From Gallionella sp. (GTDB taxonomy: Bacteria > Pseudomonadota > Gammaproteobacteria > Burkholderiales > Gallionellaceae): 64,000 bases of DNA. The stretch is from assembly GCA_028710525.1 (NCBI GenBank), contig JAQTTY010000005.1, positions 1 to 64,000 on the forward strand, given 5' to 3'. A program made the position numbers and the translations under genes. This document shows, piece after piece, positions 38,113 through 47,896 of the stretch. The notes below the pieces were generated by a model. The model saw only the letters and a program-made list of their open reading frames with translations, did not search any database and was not told the origin of the DNA. The stretch's first letter is position 1; the number at the start of each line of letters is the position of its first letter.

Positions 38113-40002
38113 ATGAACTATGCAGAATTCTACAAACAATCGATAGACGATCCACAGGCCTTTTGGGGCAAGCAAGCCGAGCTGATCTCTTGGCATCGTC
38201 CGTACAAGCAGGTATTGGACAACTCAAATCCACCGTTCAGTAAATGGTTCGTGGGCGGTGAGACCAATCTGTGTTTTAACGCCGTCGATCGTTGGGTAGA
38301 GACGCAGGGGGACAAGCCTGCCTTGATCGCCATCTCCACTGAGACAAACTCCGAGAAGGTCTATAGCTTCCGCGAACTGCAACGCGAAGTAGAACGCATG
38401 GCTGCCATCATGAAATCGCTAGGTGTGGGCAAGGGCGATCGTGTGCTGATCTATATGCCCATGATCGCAGAAGCCTGTTTTGCCATGCTGGCCTGTGCGC
38501 GTATCGGTGCAATCCATTCTGTAGTATTTGGCGGTTTCGCTTCGAACAGTCTCGCTACGCGTATCGCCGATGCGCAACCCAAGTTGGTGGTGTCAGTGGA
38601 CGCGGGTTCACGCGGTGGCAAGCGCGTGCCTTACAAGCCGCTGCTGGATGCCGCGATAGAACTTTCTGAATACAAACCCAACCGCGTGTTGCTGGTTGAT
38701 CGTGGTTTGGTGCCTATGGAATGGGTGACGGGCCGCGACGTGGATTACGCCGCTGCACGTACTCAACACATGGACGCCCAAGTGCCCGTGACTTGGCTGG
38801 AATCCAATGAGGCTTCTTACATCCTCTACACCTCAGGCACCACCGGTCGTCCCAAAGGTGTGCAGCGTGACGTAGGTGGTCATGCTGTGGCGTTGGCTGC
38901 TTCAATGAAACACATCTATTGCGGCAAAGCTGGCGAGACTTATTTCTCCAGCTCAGATATCGGCTGGGTAGTCGGACACTCCTACATCATCTATGGCCCG
39001 CTCATCACCGGCATGGCCACTATCATGTACGAAGGCTTGCCCATCGCGCCTGATCCCGGCATCTGGTGGAGCATCGTCGAGAAGTACAAAGTCACGCGCA
39101 TGTTCACCGCGCCGACGGCGATACGCGTGCTGAAAAAATATCCTACCGAATTCATGCACAAATACGATCTGTCCTCGCTCAAGACTTTGTATCTGGCTGG
39201 TGAGCCATTGGATGAGACCACCTCGCATTGGGTGTCTTCCGAGTTGGGCGTGCCTGTCATCGACAACTATTGGCAGACCGAGACCGGTTGGCCCATCCTG
39301 ACTATCGTCAAAGGCATAGAAGACCTGCCCACCAAACTAGGTAGTCCCGGCATCCCGGTGTATGGCTACAAGGTGAAGATACTCAACGAAGCCACCGGCG
39401 AAGAGTGCGGTGCGAATGAAAAAGGGGTGGTCGTCATTGAGGGCCCGCTGCCGCCCGGTTGCATGCAGACCGTGTACGGCGACGATGACCGCTTCGCCAA
39501 AACTTATTGGAACAACTTTGCCAATAAGCAGGTGTATTCCACCTTCGACTGGGGCATACGCGATGCGGATGGTTACTACTTCATTCTCGGTCGTACCGAT
39601 GACGTGATCAACGTCGCTGGTCACCGCCTAGGCACACGCGAGATCGAAGAGAGCATCTCCAGCCACAGCAACGTCGCCGAAGTCGCCGTGGTGGGCGTAG
39701 AGGATAAATTGAAAGGCCAGGTCGCCGTGGCATTTGTTATCCTGAAGAACGCAGCCAATGTGAACAGTGCAGAAAGCAAACTGGCGATGGAGAAAGAGAT
39801 CATGGCAGTGGTGGACAAACATCTCGGTGCGCTAGCGCGTCCGGCACGTGTGCACTTCGTCACCCTGTTGCCCAAGACACGCTCAGGCAAACTGTTGCGC
39901 CGTTCGCTGCAAGCTATCTGCGAGGGACGTGACCCTGGCGATCTGACCACCATAGAAGACCCGTCTTCGCTGGAACAGATACGTTTAGTGATGCAGGGCT
40001 GA
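38113..40002 (+). CDS. prpE: Propionyl-CoA synthetase PrpE
   Basis: PrpE activates propionate to propionyl-CoA through propionyl-AMP. The 629-residue protein is an acyl-adenylate enzyme with the P-loop YTSGTTGRPKG, DNYWQTETGWP, GRTDDVINVAGHRL and the C-terminal KTRSGKLLRR whose Lys is the adenylation (and acetylation-control) residue. N-terminal YAEFYKQSIDDPQAFW and length separate it from Acs, which is ~20 residues longer. It completes prpBCDE; ppsR follows after 46 bp. Confidence 0.93.
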   Translation: MNYAEFYKQSIDDPQAFWGKQAELISWHRPYKQVLDNSNPPFSKWFVGGETNLCFNAVDRWVETQGDKPALIAISTETNSEKVYSFRELQREVERMAAIMKSLGVGKGDRVLIYMPMIAEACFAMLACARIGAIHSVVFGGFASNSLATRIADAQPKLVVSVDAGSRGGKRVPYKPLLDAAIELSEYKPNRVLLVDRGLVPMEWVTGRDVDYAAARTQHMDAQVPVTWLESNEASYILYTSGTTGRPKGVQRDVGGHAVALAASMKHIYCGKAGETYFSSSDIGWVVGHSYIIYGPLITGMATIMYEGLPIAPDPGIWWSIVEKYKVTRMFTAPTAIRVLKKYPTEFMHKYDLSSLKTLYLAGEPLDETTSHWVSSELGVPVIDNYWQTETGWPILTIVKGIEDLPTKLGSPGIPVYGYKVKILNEATGEECGANEKGVVVIEGPLPPGCMQTVYGDDDRFAKTYWNNFANKQVYSTFDWGIRDADGYYFILGRTDDVINVAGHRLGTREIEESISSHSNVAEVAVVGVEDKLKGQVAVAFVILKNAANVNSAESKLAMEKEIMAVVDKHLGALARPARVHFVTLLPKTRSGKLLRRSLQAICEGRDPGDLTTIEDPSSLEQIRLVMQG

Positions 40003-40048
40003 AAGGGCGAACCATGAGTTCCAACACTACGATGCAACGCAAGCACAC

Positions 40049-40858
40049 ATGAAGACGCGCACCGTTATCTTCGTCTCGGATGGCACGGGTATCACCGCCG
40101 AGACCTTGGGTAACGGGCTGCTTTCGCAGTTCGAGGGCATCGAGTTCCACCATGTGCGTCTGCCTTTCGTGGATACACACGAGAAAGCGCAACATAGTCT
40201 GGAGCGTATCAAAGCAATACGCGAGCATGACGGAGCACGGCCATTGCTCATCATGACGATGATGGATGCCAAGATCAGCGCCACGATACGTCAATCAGAT
40301 GCACTAGTACTCGATCTGTTTGAGGCTTTTATCGCGCCGCTCGAACTGGAATTGGGTACACGTTCCTCGCACACCGCCGGACGTCTGCACGGACATTCAC
40401 ACCGTGAATATGCCAATCGTATCGAGGCGATGAATTTCGCACTGGCACACGATGACGGTATCTCGGACAGAAAACTAAAGAATGCAGACTTGATTCTGGT
40501 CGGCGTGTCGCGCAGCGGCAAGACGCCGACTTGTTTGTACCTGTCCATGCAGTTTGGACTCAAGGCAGCCAACTATCCACTCATCCCCGAAGACTTCGAG
40601 CGCGAACGTTTGCCCGACACGCTGCTGCCCTACCGCGACAAACTGTACGGACTGACCATCGCCCCTGAACAGCTGCAACGCATCCGCCAAGAACGCAAAC
40701 CCAACAGCAACTACGCTGCTTTGGAAAATTGCCGCTACGAGGTGGCCGCCGCAGAGCGCATGATGGACAGAGCCGGCATCACCTATTTCGACATGACCGC
40801 GCGCTCAATAGAAGAGATCGCGGTGCAATTGCTACAGGCAGTAAGGAAAGAGGATTGA
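40049..40858 (+). CDS. ppsR: PEP synthase regulatory protein (bifunctional kinase/pyrophosphorylase)
   Basis: PpsR (DUF299) inactivates PEP synthase by ADP-dependent phosphorylation and reactivates it by phosphate-dependent dephosphorylation. The 269-residue protein has the family start RTVIFVSDGTGITAETLGN, HREYANRIEAMNFALAHDDG and the P-loop GVSRSGKTP. It directly precedes its target ppsA, apart from a 143-bp gap holding a family A repeat. Its place after prpE suggests joint use during growth on propionate. Confidence 0.94.
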   Translation: MKTRTVIFVSDGTGITAETLGNGLLSQFEGIEFHHVRLPFVDTHEKAQHSLERIKAIREHDGARPLLIMTMMDAKISATIRQSDALVLDLFEAFIAPLELELGTRSSHTAGRLHGHSHREYANRIEAMNFALAHDDGISDRKLKNADLILVGVSRSGKTPTCLYLSMQFGLKAANYPLIPEDFERERLPDTLLPYRDKLYGLTIAPEQLQRIRQERKPNSNYAALENCRYEVAAAERMMDRAGITYFDMTARSIEEIAVQLLQAVRKED

Positions 40859-40864
40859 AAACCA

Positions 40865-40952
40865 GTCCACGAAAAACACGAAAGGCACGAAAAAGTACAC
40901 AACCAATTCTGGCCTTATTTTTTGTTCGTGTATTTTCGTGCTTTTCGTGGAC
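40865..40952. repeat. Intergenic inverted repeat, family A, copy 2
   Basis: The left arm begins GTCCACGAAAAACACGAAAG (40865 on) and the right arm ends GTGCTTTTCGTGGAC (to 40952). The arms are inverted relative to each other and share their outer sequence with copy 1 at 22,401–22,513; the central part differs. It lies between ppsR and ppsA, within what would be one transcript, so it would form a long RNA hairpin. Confidence 0.85.
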
Positions 40953-41001
40953 AATTTTTTTGATTGGTTGATAGAGCCGCACACCACACAGGAGTGACAC
41001 C

Positions 41002-43383
41002 ATGCAAAACTACGTGATCCCGTTCCAATCTTTGGGCTTGGCTGACATCGACAAGGTCGGCGGCAAGAACGCTTCCTTGGGCGAGATGATCCGCCATCTG
41101 AGTGCTGCAGGTGTGCAGGTGCCCGGAGGGTTCGCCACCACGGCGGATGCTTATCGCGAATTTCTCTCTGCCAACGGTCTGGATAAACGCATCGCGGACA
41201 CGCTCAAAAAACTGGATGTAGATGATGTAGTGGCGTTGGCCAAGGCCGGTGCCGAGATACGCGGCTGGATCATAGACGCGCCATTGCCAGATGCATTGGA
41301 GCAGGCGATACGCAAACACTACGAAGAACTGTCAGCGAGCGATGATGGTAGTTACGCGGTGCGTTCTTCCGCCACCGCCGAGGACTTGCCCGATGCCTCT
41401 TTCGCCGGACAACAAGAGACCTTCCTCAACATCCACGGCATAGACAATATCCTGCACAGCATCCGTGAGGTGTTCGCCTCGCTCTACAACGACAGGGCTA
41501 TCTCCTATCGCGTACACACCGGCTATCACGACGGTGGCGTAGCACTTTCCGCTGGCATACAACGCATGGTGCGCTCCGATCTGGGCGCGGCCGGTGTGAT
41601 GTTCACGCTGGACACTGAATCCGGTTTTCGCGACGCAGTGTTCATCACTTCTTCCTACGGTCTGGGCGAGATGGTGGTGCAAGGCTCGGTCAATCCCGAT
41701 GAGTTCTATGTCCACAAGACTCAACTGGCCGCAGGCTTTCCTGCCTTGGTAAGACGTAGTCTGGGCTCCAAGCAACAACGCATGGTGTTCGACGAACAGC
41801 GTTCCGCAGGGCGTTCCACACGCATAGAAGAAGTACCCGAGGCCGAGCGTCGCAGCTTCTCCCTCAGCGATACCGAAGTGCTAGAACTGGCGCGACATGC
41901 CATGGCTATCGAGAAGCACTATGGCCGCCCTATGGATATCGAGTGGGGTAAAGACGGCTCAGACGGCAAGCTCTACATCCTGCAAGCGCGCCCAGAGACC
42001 GTGCAGTCCCAGAACAAGGGCGTGACCAAATTCCAACTCAAACAGACTGGCGAGGTGCTCGTCGAAGGCCGCGCTATCGGGCAGAAGATAGGTGCAGGCC
42101 CTGTGCGTTTGGTGAAGAGTGCCGCCGAGATGTACAAGGTACAAGCAGGCGACATTCTGGTCACTGACATGACCGACCCAAACTGGGAACCGGTGATGAA
42201 GAAGGCTTCCGCCATCGTCACCAACCGTGGTGGCCGCACCTGCCATGCCGCCATCATCGCGCGCGAACTGGGCATCCCCGCCATCGTCGGTTGCGGCAAT
42301 GCCACCGAAATACTGAAAGAGAACGAATCGGTCACCGCCTCGTGCGCAGAAGGCGACACCGGGAATGTGTATCGCGGCTTACTGGAATACAGCGAAACCC
42401 TGCAAGACGAAGCGCCTTTGCCATCGATACCGGTCAAGCTGATGCTCAACGTGGGTAATCCGTCGTTGGCCTTTGAGTTCGCACAGATGCCCTCAGGCGG
42501 TATCGGTCTGGCGCGTCTAGAGTTCGTCATCAACAATCTTATCGGCATCCATCCCAAAGCGGTGCTGGAATGCCAAAAACTGCCCAGCGAGTTACGCGAG
42601 AAAGTGTTGCGCCAAGCCAGTGGCTATGCCGATCCGGTGAGCTTCTATGTGGAAAAACTCAGCGAGGGCATCTCCACCTTGGCCGCCGCATTCTGGCCGC
42701 GTCCGGTGATCGTGCGCATGTCCGACTTCAAGTCCAACGAGTATCGCAAGCTGCTCGGCGGCGAACTGTATGAGCCGCTGGAAGAGAACCCCATGATAGG
42801 CTTCCGCGGCGCGGGTCGTTATGTCGCCAAGACTTTCCGCGACTGTTTCGAACTGGAATGCCGCGCCATGCGCAAGGTACGCGGTGAGATGGGCTATAAA
42901 AATGTCGAGATCATGATCCCCTTCGTGCGCACTGTCGGAGAGGCGCGTGAAGTTGTGGAAATGCTAGCCGAACAGGGTCTGGTGCGCGGTAAAGATGGCT
43001 TGCGTCTGATCATGATGTGCGAGATTCCTTCTAATGCATTGCTGGCCGAGGAATTTCTGCAATATTTCGACGGCTTCTCGATAGGCTCTAACGACCTGAC
43101 GCAATTGACGCTAGGGCTGGATCGAGACTCCAGTCTGGTCGCTGACCGTTTCGACGAACGTGATCCGGCTGTTAAAGCCCTGCTCAAGATGGCAATCAAT
43201 ACTTGCAATCGCATGGACAAATACGTGGGCATCTGCGGCCAGGGCCCATCCGATCATTTCGATTTTGCGCAATGGCTGATGCAAGAAGGGATACAAACCA
43301 TGTCGCTGAACCCCGATACCCTGCTGGAGACATGGCGCAAGCTGGGTGCGGTACAACCTTGGGGCGGCAAACTATCGGACTAG
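41002..43383 (+). CDS. ppsA: Phosphoenolpyruvate synthase
   Basis: PpsA converts pyruvate, ATP and water to PEP, AMP and phosphate, the entry to gluconeogenesis from pyruvate. The 793-residue length equals the E. coli enzyme (792). The N-terminal ATP-grasp part has [33 protein letters not shown] and DIEWGKDG. The central phosphohistidine site is [14 protein letters not shown]. The C-terminal PEP-binding barrel has [27 protein letters not shown] and a late [19 protein letters not shown] segment. Pyruvate from PrpB is the obvious substrate in this context. Confidence 0.97.
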   Translation: MQNYVIPFQSLGLADIDKVGGKNASLGEMIRHLSAAGVQVPGGFATTADAYREFLSANGLDKRIADTLKKLDVDDVVALAKAGAEIRGWIIDAPLPDALEQAIRKHYEELSASDDGSYAVRSSATAEDLPDASFAGQQETFLNIHGIDNILHSIREVFASLYNDRAISYRVHTGYHDGGVALSAGIQRMVRSDLGAAGVMFTLDTESGFRDAVFITSSYGLGEMVVQGSVNPDEFYVHKTQLAAGFPALVRRSLGSKQQRMVFDEQRSAGRSTRIEEVPEAERRSFSLSDTEVLELARHAMAIEKHYGRPMDIEWGKDGSDGKLYILQARPETVQSQNKGVTKFQLKQTGEVLVEGRAIGQKIGAGPVRLVKSAAEMYKVQAGDILVTDMTDPNWEPVMKKASAIVTNRGGRTCHAAIIARELGIPAIVGCGNATEILKENESVTASCAEGDTGNVYRGLLEYSETLQDEAPLPSIPVKLMLNVGNPSLAFEFAQMPSGGIGLARLEFVINNLIGIHPKAVLECQKLPSELREKVLRQASGYADPVSFYVEKLSEGISTLAAAFWPRPVIVRMSDFKSNEYRKLLGGELYEPLEENPMIGFRGAGRYVAKTFRDCFELECRAMRKVRGEMGYKNVEIMIPFVRTVGEAREVVEMLAEQGLVRGKDGLRLIMMCEIPSNALLAEEFLQYFDGFSIGSNDLTQLTLGLDRDSSLVADRFDERDPAVKALLKMAINTCNRMDKYVGICGQGPSDHFDFAQWLMQEGIQTMSLNPDTLLETWRKLGAVQPWGGKLSD

Positions 43384-43465
43384 TCGTCATGCTGTCCCGC
43401 GCTTCTAGGTTAAAATCGGGACATGCACAACACGACAGCTACCGCATCACTACGATGCGCCCCTC

Positions 43466-44536
43466 ATGCCTGAGTTTTTTCTACGCGGCAACAGCGCGCG
43501 CCTGCGTATCTGGCTTAGCCTAGGTTATGCGCTGTTCATCGCCTATGCCAGCTTGTCGCCGTTCACCGGCTGGCGCGAACAAGGCATCGATTTTATCGAG
43601 GTGCTTAAGCTGCCCTTGCTGCGCACCTACACAGCCTTTGACGCCATCCTCAATCTGCTCTCCTATCTACCCTTCGGCCTGCTACTGGCGCTCACCTTGC
43701 GTTCGCGACTGAGTGCCCTGCCCAGCCTGTTGTTCTCTTGTGTGCTGGGCATGCTGCTGTCGGGGAGTATGGAATATCTGCAGATGTATCTGCCTACACG
43801 TAACAGCTCTAATCTGGACATCATCACCAATAGCTGCGGCACGCTGGTGGGCGCGCTCATTGCGCTGAGCATGACTAACTGGACGCAAAGCTACGCTAGG
43901 CTCACGCGCTGGCGCGACTACAATTTCCTGCATGGCAAGGTCATGGATTTTGGCCTCGCCTTGCTGGTGCTGTGGATGTTCGGCCAAGTGAATCCTTCCC
44001 TACCTATGCTGGGCAATGTGTTCATCAGCGAGATCGCTCAGCAACCCTTCGCCACCAAAGTGGATACACCTTTCGATCTTTGGGAGAGCGCAGCGGTGAT
44101 GCTCAACCTACTGATGGTCGGCACACTCTTGCTGACGCTGTTGCGCAATCCCGCGACCGTGATCCGCGCCTTGTTGCTGGTACTGGTGAGCGTGGCGGCA
44201 GTGAAGTTCATCACCGCAGCGATTCTGTTGAAATCGTCCGCCATGTTGCTTTGGGTCAATGGGGAAGCGATGCTGGGCATATTGCTAGGCAGTGCGCTGC
44301 TGTTCATCTCGCGCCACTTTCTCCGCCCCAACATCATTCGGCTAGGTGCGTTGCTGACCCTAGCCTATCTGATCATCGCGCATCTGGTACTGGACAGCAG
44401 CACACCCGCTGCGGGGATGTCCGTCTACCACTGGCACTACGGCCATCTGCTCAACTACAACGGCTTGTCCCAGACCATCACGCTGGTGTTCCCTGTGCTG
44501 CTGTTATTGCATCTGTACCGCGTGCGTAATGTATAA
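43466..44536 (+). CDS. VanZ-family membrane protein
   Basis: The 356-residue protein has about nine hydrophobic spans. The first half carries the VanZ pattern: YASLSPFTGWRE, DAILNLLSYLPFGLLLAL, SGSMEYLQMYLPTRNSSNLDIITNSCGTLVGAL. The second half is an extra, less conserved membrane part. VanZ-type proteins are widespread; their molecular function is unknown apart from a link to teicoplanin resistance in Gram-positives, which should not be assumed here. It begins 82 bp after ppsA and may be a separate transcript. Confidence 0.8.
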   Translation: MPEFFLRGNSARLRIWLSLGYALFIAYASLSPFTGWREQGIDFIEVLKLPLLRTYTAFDAILNLLSYLPFGLLLALTLRSRLSALPSLLFSCVLGMLLSGSMEYLQMYLPTRNSSNLDIITNSCGTLVGALIALSMTNWTQSYARLTRWRDYNFLHGKVMDFGLALLVLWMFGQVNPSLPMLGNVFISEIAQQPFATKVDTPFDLWESAAVMLNLLMVGTLLLTLLRNPATVIRALLLVLVSVAAVKFITAAILLKSSAMLLWVNGEAMLGILLGSALLFISRHFLRPNIIRLGALLTLAYLIIAHLVLDSSTPAAGMSVYHWHYGHLLNYNGLSQTITLVFPVLLLLHLYRVRNV

Positions 44537-44564
44537 ATTCAAGCTATAGAACCGGAGCTCTAAC

Positions 44565-44876
44565 ATGAGTTATTTCGACAAACATGTGTTCTTCTGCACC
44601 AACCAACGGGCCGACGGCAGCGACTGTTGCGGCAACCACGGCGCACAGAAGGCGCGCGACTATGTAAAGAGCAAGGTCAAAGAACTAGGCATATCGGATC
44701 GTGCCAACAAGATACGCATCAACTCGGCTGGATGTTTAGATCGCTGCGACGAAGGCCCGGTTCTGGTGATTTATCCCGAAGGCACGTGGTACACCTTTAT
44801 CGACGAGAGCGATCTGGACGAGATCATCGTCGAACATCTGCAGCATGGGCGTATCGTCGAGCGGCTGAAGATTTAG
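44565..44876 (+). CDS. Thioredoxin-like [2Fe-2S] ferredoxin
   Basis: A 103-residue protein with the C-x10-C...C-x3-C arrangement of thioredoxin-fold 2Fe-2S ferredoxins: FCTNQRADGSDCCG near the N-terminus and SAGCLDRCDEGP in the second half. The rest (GPVLVIYPEGTWYTFIDESD...EHLQHGR) is typical of stand-alone 'Shethna-like' ferredoxins found beside diverse genes. Redox partner unknown. An alpha/beta hydrolase follows after 85 bp. Confidence 0.85.
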   Translation: MSYFDKHVFFCTNQRADGSDCCGNHGAQKARDYVKSKVKELGISDRANKIRINSAGCLDRCDEGPVLVIYPEGTWYTFIDESDLDEIIVEHLQHGRIVERLKI

Positions 44877-44961
44877 CGAGTTTGAGGCCGCTATCGGCCA
44901 ATTGCAGTCATTAAACTTTCATCAATTATTGAAGCGTTCTACTAAATTTCAAAACAATTAA

Positions 44962-45603
44962 ATGCCTGCTCTAAAAAAATTCTCCATCACTGGCCCTACC
45001 GGTAACCTCGAAGGCATCGCGCATGTGCCGGATGATGCGCCGCGTGCCATTGCCGTCGTTGCGCATCCGCTGCCGACTGCGGGCGGCACGATGGACAATA
45101 AGGTCGCGATGACGTTGGCCAAGGTTTTCGCTGAACTCGAGTGCGCAGTGTTCCGTTTTAATTTTCGCGGCGTGGGCGCGAGCGAGGGGGAGTTCACTGG
45201 CGGGGATGGCGAGGAGCAGGATCTGCTCGCCGTGGTGCAATATGCGCGAGAACAATTCGGCGAAGACCTGCCCTTGATATTGGCGGGTTTTTCCTTCGGC
45301 GGCTATGTCGCGGCGCGTGCCGCGCAACTGCTGCATCCGCAACATCTGATCCTCGCCGCTCCTGCGGTAGGCCGCTTTACCAAGGACACTATGCCCACCA
45401 AGAAGATGCCGGATGTGTCGGCCAACACGCTGGTGATACATGGCGAGAACGACGAACTGGTGCCCCTCGCAGCGGCGCTCGCTTGGGCAAGCCCACAACA
45501 TCTGCCCATCGTGGTATTGCCGCAAACCGATCACTATTTCCATCGTCGCTTGGCGCAGTTACGCACTATCGTGCTGCAACATTTTCAAGGAGTGGAGTTG
45601 TGA
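44962..45603 (+). CDS. Alpha/beta hydrolase (COG2945-type)
   Basis: A 213-residue protein with the COG2945 pattern: VVAHPLPTAGGTMDNKVAMTLAKVF, FRFNFRGVGASEGEF, the nucleophile elbow GFSFGG, late Asp in HGENDELVP and the final His in TDHYFHRRL. A Ser–Asp–His triad is thus present. The family has not been assigned a clear substrate. It lies 64 bp before the ABC ATPase start, with a repeat in between. Confidence 0.85.
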   Translation: MPALKKFSITGPTGNLEGIAHVPDDAPRAIAVVAHPLPTAGGTMDNKVAMTLAKVFAELECAVFRFNFRGVGASEGEFTGGDGEEQDLLAVVQYAREQFGEDLPLILAGFSFGGYVAARAAQLLHPQHLILAAPAVGRFTKDTMPTKKMPDVSANTLVIHGENDELVPLAAALAWASPQHLPIVVLPQTDHYFHRRLAQLRTIVLQHFQGVEL

Positions 45604-45636
45604 ATCTAATAGCCGTTTTGCGAAATGCAAATTCAG

Positions 45637-45737
45637 TTCCTTCCCCATGTAAGGGGGAAGGTTAGGATGGGGGTGGACACTGTGAATCTCAAAGCTCCTA
45701 CCCCCTCCCTAACACTCCCCCTGCATGGGGGAGGGAA
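45637..45737. repeat. Intergenic inverted repeat, family B, copy 3
   Basis: Two units face each other: CCTTCCCCATGTAAGGGGGA with AGGTTAGGATGGGGGT on the left, and ACCCCCTCCCTAACACTCCC with CCTGCATGGGGGAGGGAA on the right. They are the same unit as at 18,324 and 30,757. Most of the right-hand part lies inside the likely 5' end of the ABC ATPase gene and is translated as [12 protein letters not shown]. Confidence 0.8.
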
Positions 45738-46647
45738 TTACGTCATCCGCGCGCAGGTCCTGCAAAAATCCTATGCCGGAACACGGGTCGTGGATGGCTT
45801 GAATCTGGATATCAAACGCGGTGAATGCTACGGACTGTTGGGCCCCAATGGTGCTGGCAAGACCACTACCTTGAAGCTGCTGCTGGGACTGATTGCGCCC
45901 GATGGTGGCGAGTTGCATTTGCTCGACCACGTGGTGCCGCAGGACGCGCGCGCCGCACGGCTACGTGTGGGCGTGGTGCCGCAATTCGATAATCTAGACC
46001 CTGACTTTACCGTCACTGAAAATCTGCAAGTGTATGGCCGCTACTTCGGCATGAGTGACGCAGCCATCAACGCCCGCATTCCGGCGCTGTTGGAATTCGC
46101 CAACCTCACTTCCAAAAAAGATGCGCGCGTGCCCACACTTTCCGGCGGGATGAAGCGTCGCCTCACGCTGGCGCGCGCACTGGTGAACGACCCCGACATC
46201 ATCTTCCTCGATGAACCCACCACTGGCCTCGACCCGCAAGCGCGCCATCTGATCTGGCAACGCCTGCGTGCGCTCACCGCACAGGGCAAGACCTTGCTGC
46301 TCACCACGCACTTTATGGAAGAAGCCGAACGCTTGTGCCACCGCCTTGCGGTGATGGACCACGGTAAGTTGATACAAGAAGGTTCGCCACGCGAATTGAT
46401 AGAACAGAACATCGAGCCGCAAGTCGTCGAGGTATTCGGCGAGACCTCTGCGCATTGGGCTGCGACGCATGCGGCGCAATATGCGCAGCGTTACGAGCTA
46501 AGCGGCGAATCGGCGTTCTGCTATGTGCAGGACGCACAGCCACTGGTCGCGCATCTGCAAACCCAGAGCGAGCTGCGCTATCTGCATCGACCCGCCAATC
46601 TGGAAGATGTGTTTCTCAAACTCACCGGTCGGGAGATGCGCGAATGA
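45667..46647 (+). CDS. ABC transporter ATP-binding protein (NodI/DrrA-like)
   Basis: The ATPase has Walker [10 protein letters not shown], the Q-loop VPQFDNLD, signature LSGGMKRRL, Walker [14 protein letters not shown] and the H-loop TTHF. The best match in memory is the NodI/DrrA exporter group. The ABC domain proper begins at [13 protein letters not shown] (about 45742). The only start codons in frame lie inside family B repeat DNA: ATG 45667 (326 residues, GGAAGG upstream), ATG 45625, or GTG 45673/45682. I chose 45667. The stop overlaps the thioesterase ATG by 4 bp. It works with the permease at 47,108. Confidence 0.88.
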   Translation: MGVDTVNLKAPTPSLTLPLHGGGNYVIRAQVLQKSYAGTRVVDGLNLDIKRGECYGLLGPNGAGKTTTLKLLLGLIAPDGGELHLLDHVVPQDARAARLRVGVVPQFDNLDPDFTVTENLQVYGRYFGMSDAAINARIPALLEFANLTSKKDARVPTLSGGMKRRLTLARALVNDPDIIFLDEPTTGLDPQARHLIWQRLRALTAQGKTLLLTTHFMEEAERLCHRLAVMDHGKLIQEGSPRELIEQNIEPQVVEVFGETSAHWAATHAAQYAQRYELSGESAFCYVQDAQPLVAHLQTQSELRYLHRPANLEDVFLKLTGREMRE

Positions 46648-47111
46648 ACCTGATCCTCCGTATGCTTTACGTTTATCTACTGTCTTTGTTCCGCCCGCGC
46701 GTAACGGCAGATGACATGCGTAGCAGCCTCACCCTACGCGTGCTGCCTAACGATCTGGACCTTAATTTCCATATGAACGACGGGCGCTATGTGACCATCT
46801 GCGATCTGAACCGCGTCGATCTTTTTATCCGCACAGGCCTGATGAAGGCCATGTTGCGTCGGCGCTGGATGCCGGTAATCGCCGAACACACCCTCTCCTA
46901 CAAACGTTCGCTGAATCTCTTCGACCGCTACCAAGTGCAGCTGCACGTCACGCATTTTGATGAGAAGTATTTCTATATGTCCCACACCTTTATCCGCGAC
47001 GAACGCATCGTGGCAACCGGCACTTCCAAAGGTTGCGTGTACGCACGCGGGGTGGGCGTAGTCAGTCCTGCCGATGCGATGGCGGCAGTCGAGGAGGACA
47101 AACGCAAATGA
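46644..47111 (+). CDS. Hotdog-fold thioesterase (THEM6/4HBT-like)
   Basis: A 155-residue protein of the hotdog family: [33 protein letters not shown] has the conserved Asp/His–Asn segment, followed by [13 protein letters not shown] and [25 protein letters not shown] short hydrophobic N-terminus ([12 protein letters not shown]) may anchor it to the membrane. It overlaps the ATPase gene and the permease gene by 4 bp each (ATGA), so all three are made together. An acyl-CoA or lipid-linked substrate is likely but unproven. Confidence 0.82.
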   Translation: MNLILRMLYVYLLSLFRPRVTADDMRSSLTLRVLPNDLDLNFHMNDGRYVTICDLNRVDLFIRTGLMKAMLRRRWMPVIAEHTLSYKRSLNLFDRYQVQLHVTHFDEKYFYMSHTFIRDERIVATGTSKGCVYARGVGVVSPADAMAAVEEDKRK

Positions 47112-47887
47112 GCCACTATGCAATACCGCGTTTCAGTCGCCGCTTTATTCCCATCTGGCGGCGCAACTTTATGGTGTGGAAGAAGATGGCCGCATCCTCA
47201 GTTTTAGGCCATCTGGCTGATCCGGTGATCTATATGCTGGGTCTGGGTTACGGCTTGGGCGGCATGTTGCCGGAGATCGGAGGGATGTCTTACATCAGCT
47301 TCCTTGCCGCGGGTACGGTGTGTTACAGCACCATGAACTCAGCCAGTTTCGAGGCGCTCTATTCTGGCTTCGCCCGCATGCACGAGCAACGCACTTGGGA
47401 AGCGATACTCAACACACCCATAACCTTGGACGACGTGGTGTTCTCGGAGATGGTGTGGGCAGCGAGCAAAAGTCTGTTGTCGGGGCTGGCTGTGCTGGCA
47501 GTGATTTGGCTGATGGGGCTGACGCACTCCATGTTGACGCTATGGATCATTCCTTTGGCCTTTTTGGTTGGCTTATGCTTTGCTTCGCTGGGCCTGATCA
47601 TGACCGCCTTGGCCCCAGGTTATGACTTCTTCATGTACTACTTCACCTTGGTCATCACGCCTATGGTGATATTATGCGGGGTGTTCTTTCCGGTCGCGCA
47701 GCTGCCGGTCTGGCTGCAAAGTGTATCGGCTTGGTTGCCGCTCACCCACGCTATAGACTTAGCCCGCCCACTGATGAAAGACACCCTGCCGGCGCATGCG
47801 CTGACCCATGTGGTAGTACTTGCAGCGTACGCGCTGAGCGGCTTCTATCTGGCATTGGTGCTGTTCAGGCGCCGACTCTCTAAATAA
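47108..47887 (+). CDS. ABC-2 type permease (NodJ-like)
   Basis: The 259-residue inner-membrane protein has six hydrophobic spans and the ABC-2 pattern of NodJ: ADPVIYMLGLGYGLGGML, YISFLAAGTVCYSTMNSASFEALY, EAILNTPITLDDVVFSEMVWAASKS and ITPMVILCGVFFPVAQLPVWLQ. It pairs with the ATPase encoded two genes upstream. Exported substrate unknown; the NodIJ group exports lipo-oligosaccharides, and many relatives have other roles. The ATG at 47108 overlaps the thioesterase stop. Confidence 0.88.
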   Translation: MSHYAIPRFSRRFIPIWRRNFMVWKKMAASSVLGHLADPVIYMLGLGYGLGGMLPEIGGMSYISFLAAGTVCYSTMNSASFEALYSGFARMHEQRTWEAILNTPITLDDVVFSEMVWAASKSLLSGLAVLAVIWLMGLTHSMLTLWIIPLAFLVGLCFASLGLIMTALAPGYDFFMYYFTLVITPMVILCGVFFPVAQLPVWLQSVSAWLPLTHAIDLARPLMKDTLPAHALTHVVVLAAYALSGFYLALVLFRRRLSK

Positions 47888-47896
47888 GGATCACTC

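Noticed and set aside
40915..41319. 134-codon minus-strand frame over the start of ppsA
   Set aside because: It runs through the family A repeat and the conserved ppsA N-terminus in antisense; no protein-like features.
44885..44899. GGCCG-CTAT-CGGCC hairpin after the ferredoxin gene as a terminator
   Set aside because: The stem is only 5 bp and no T-run follows on either strand.
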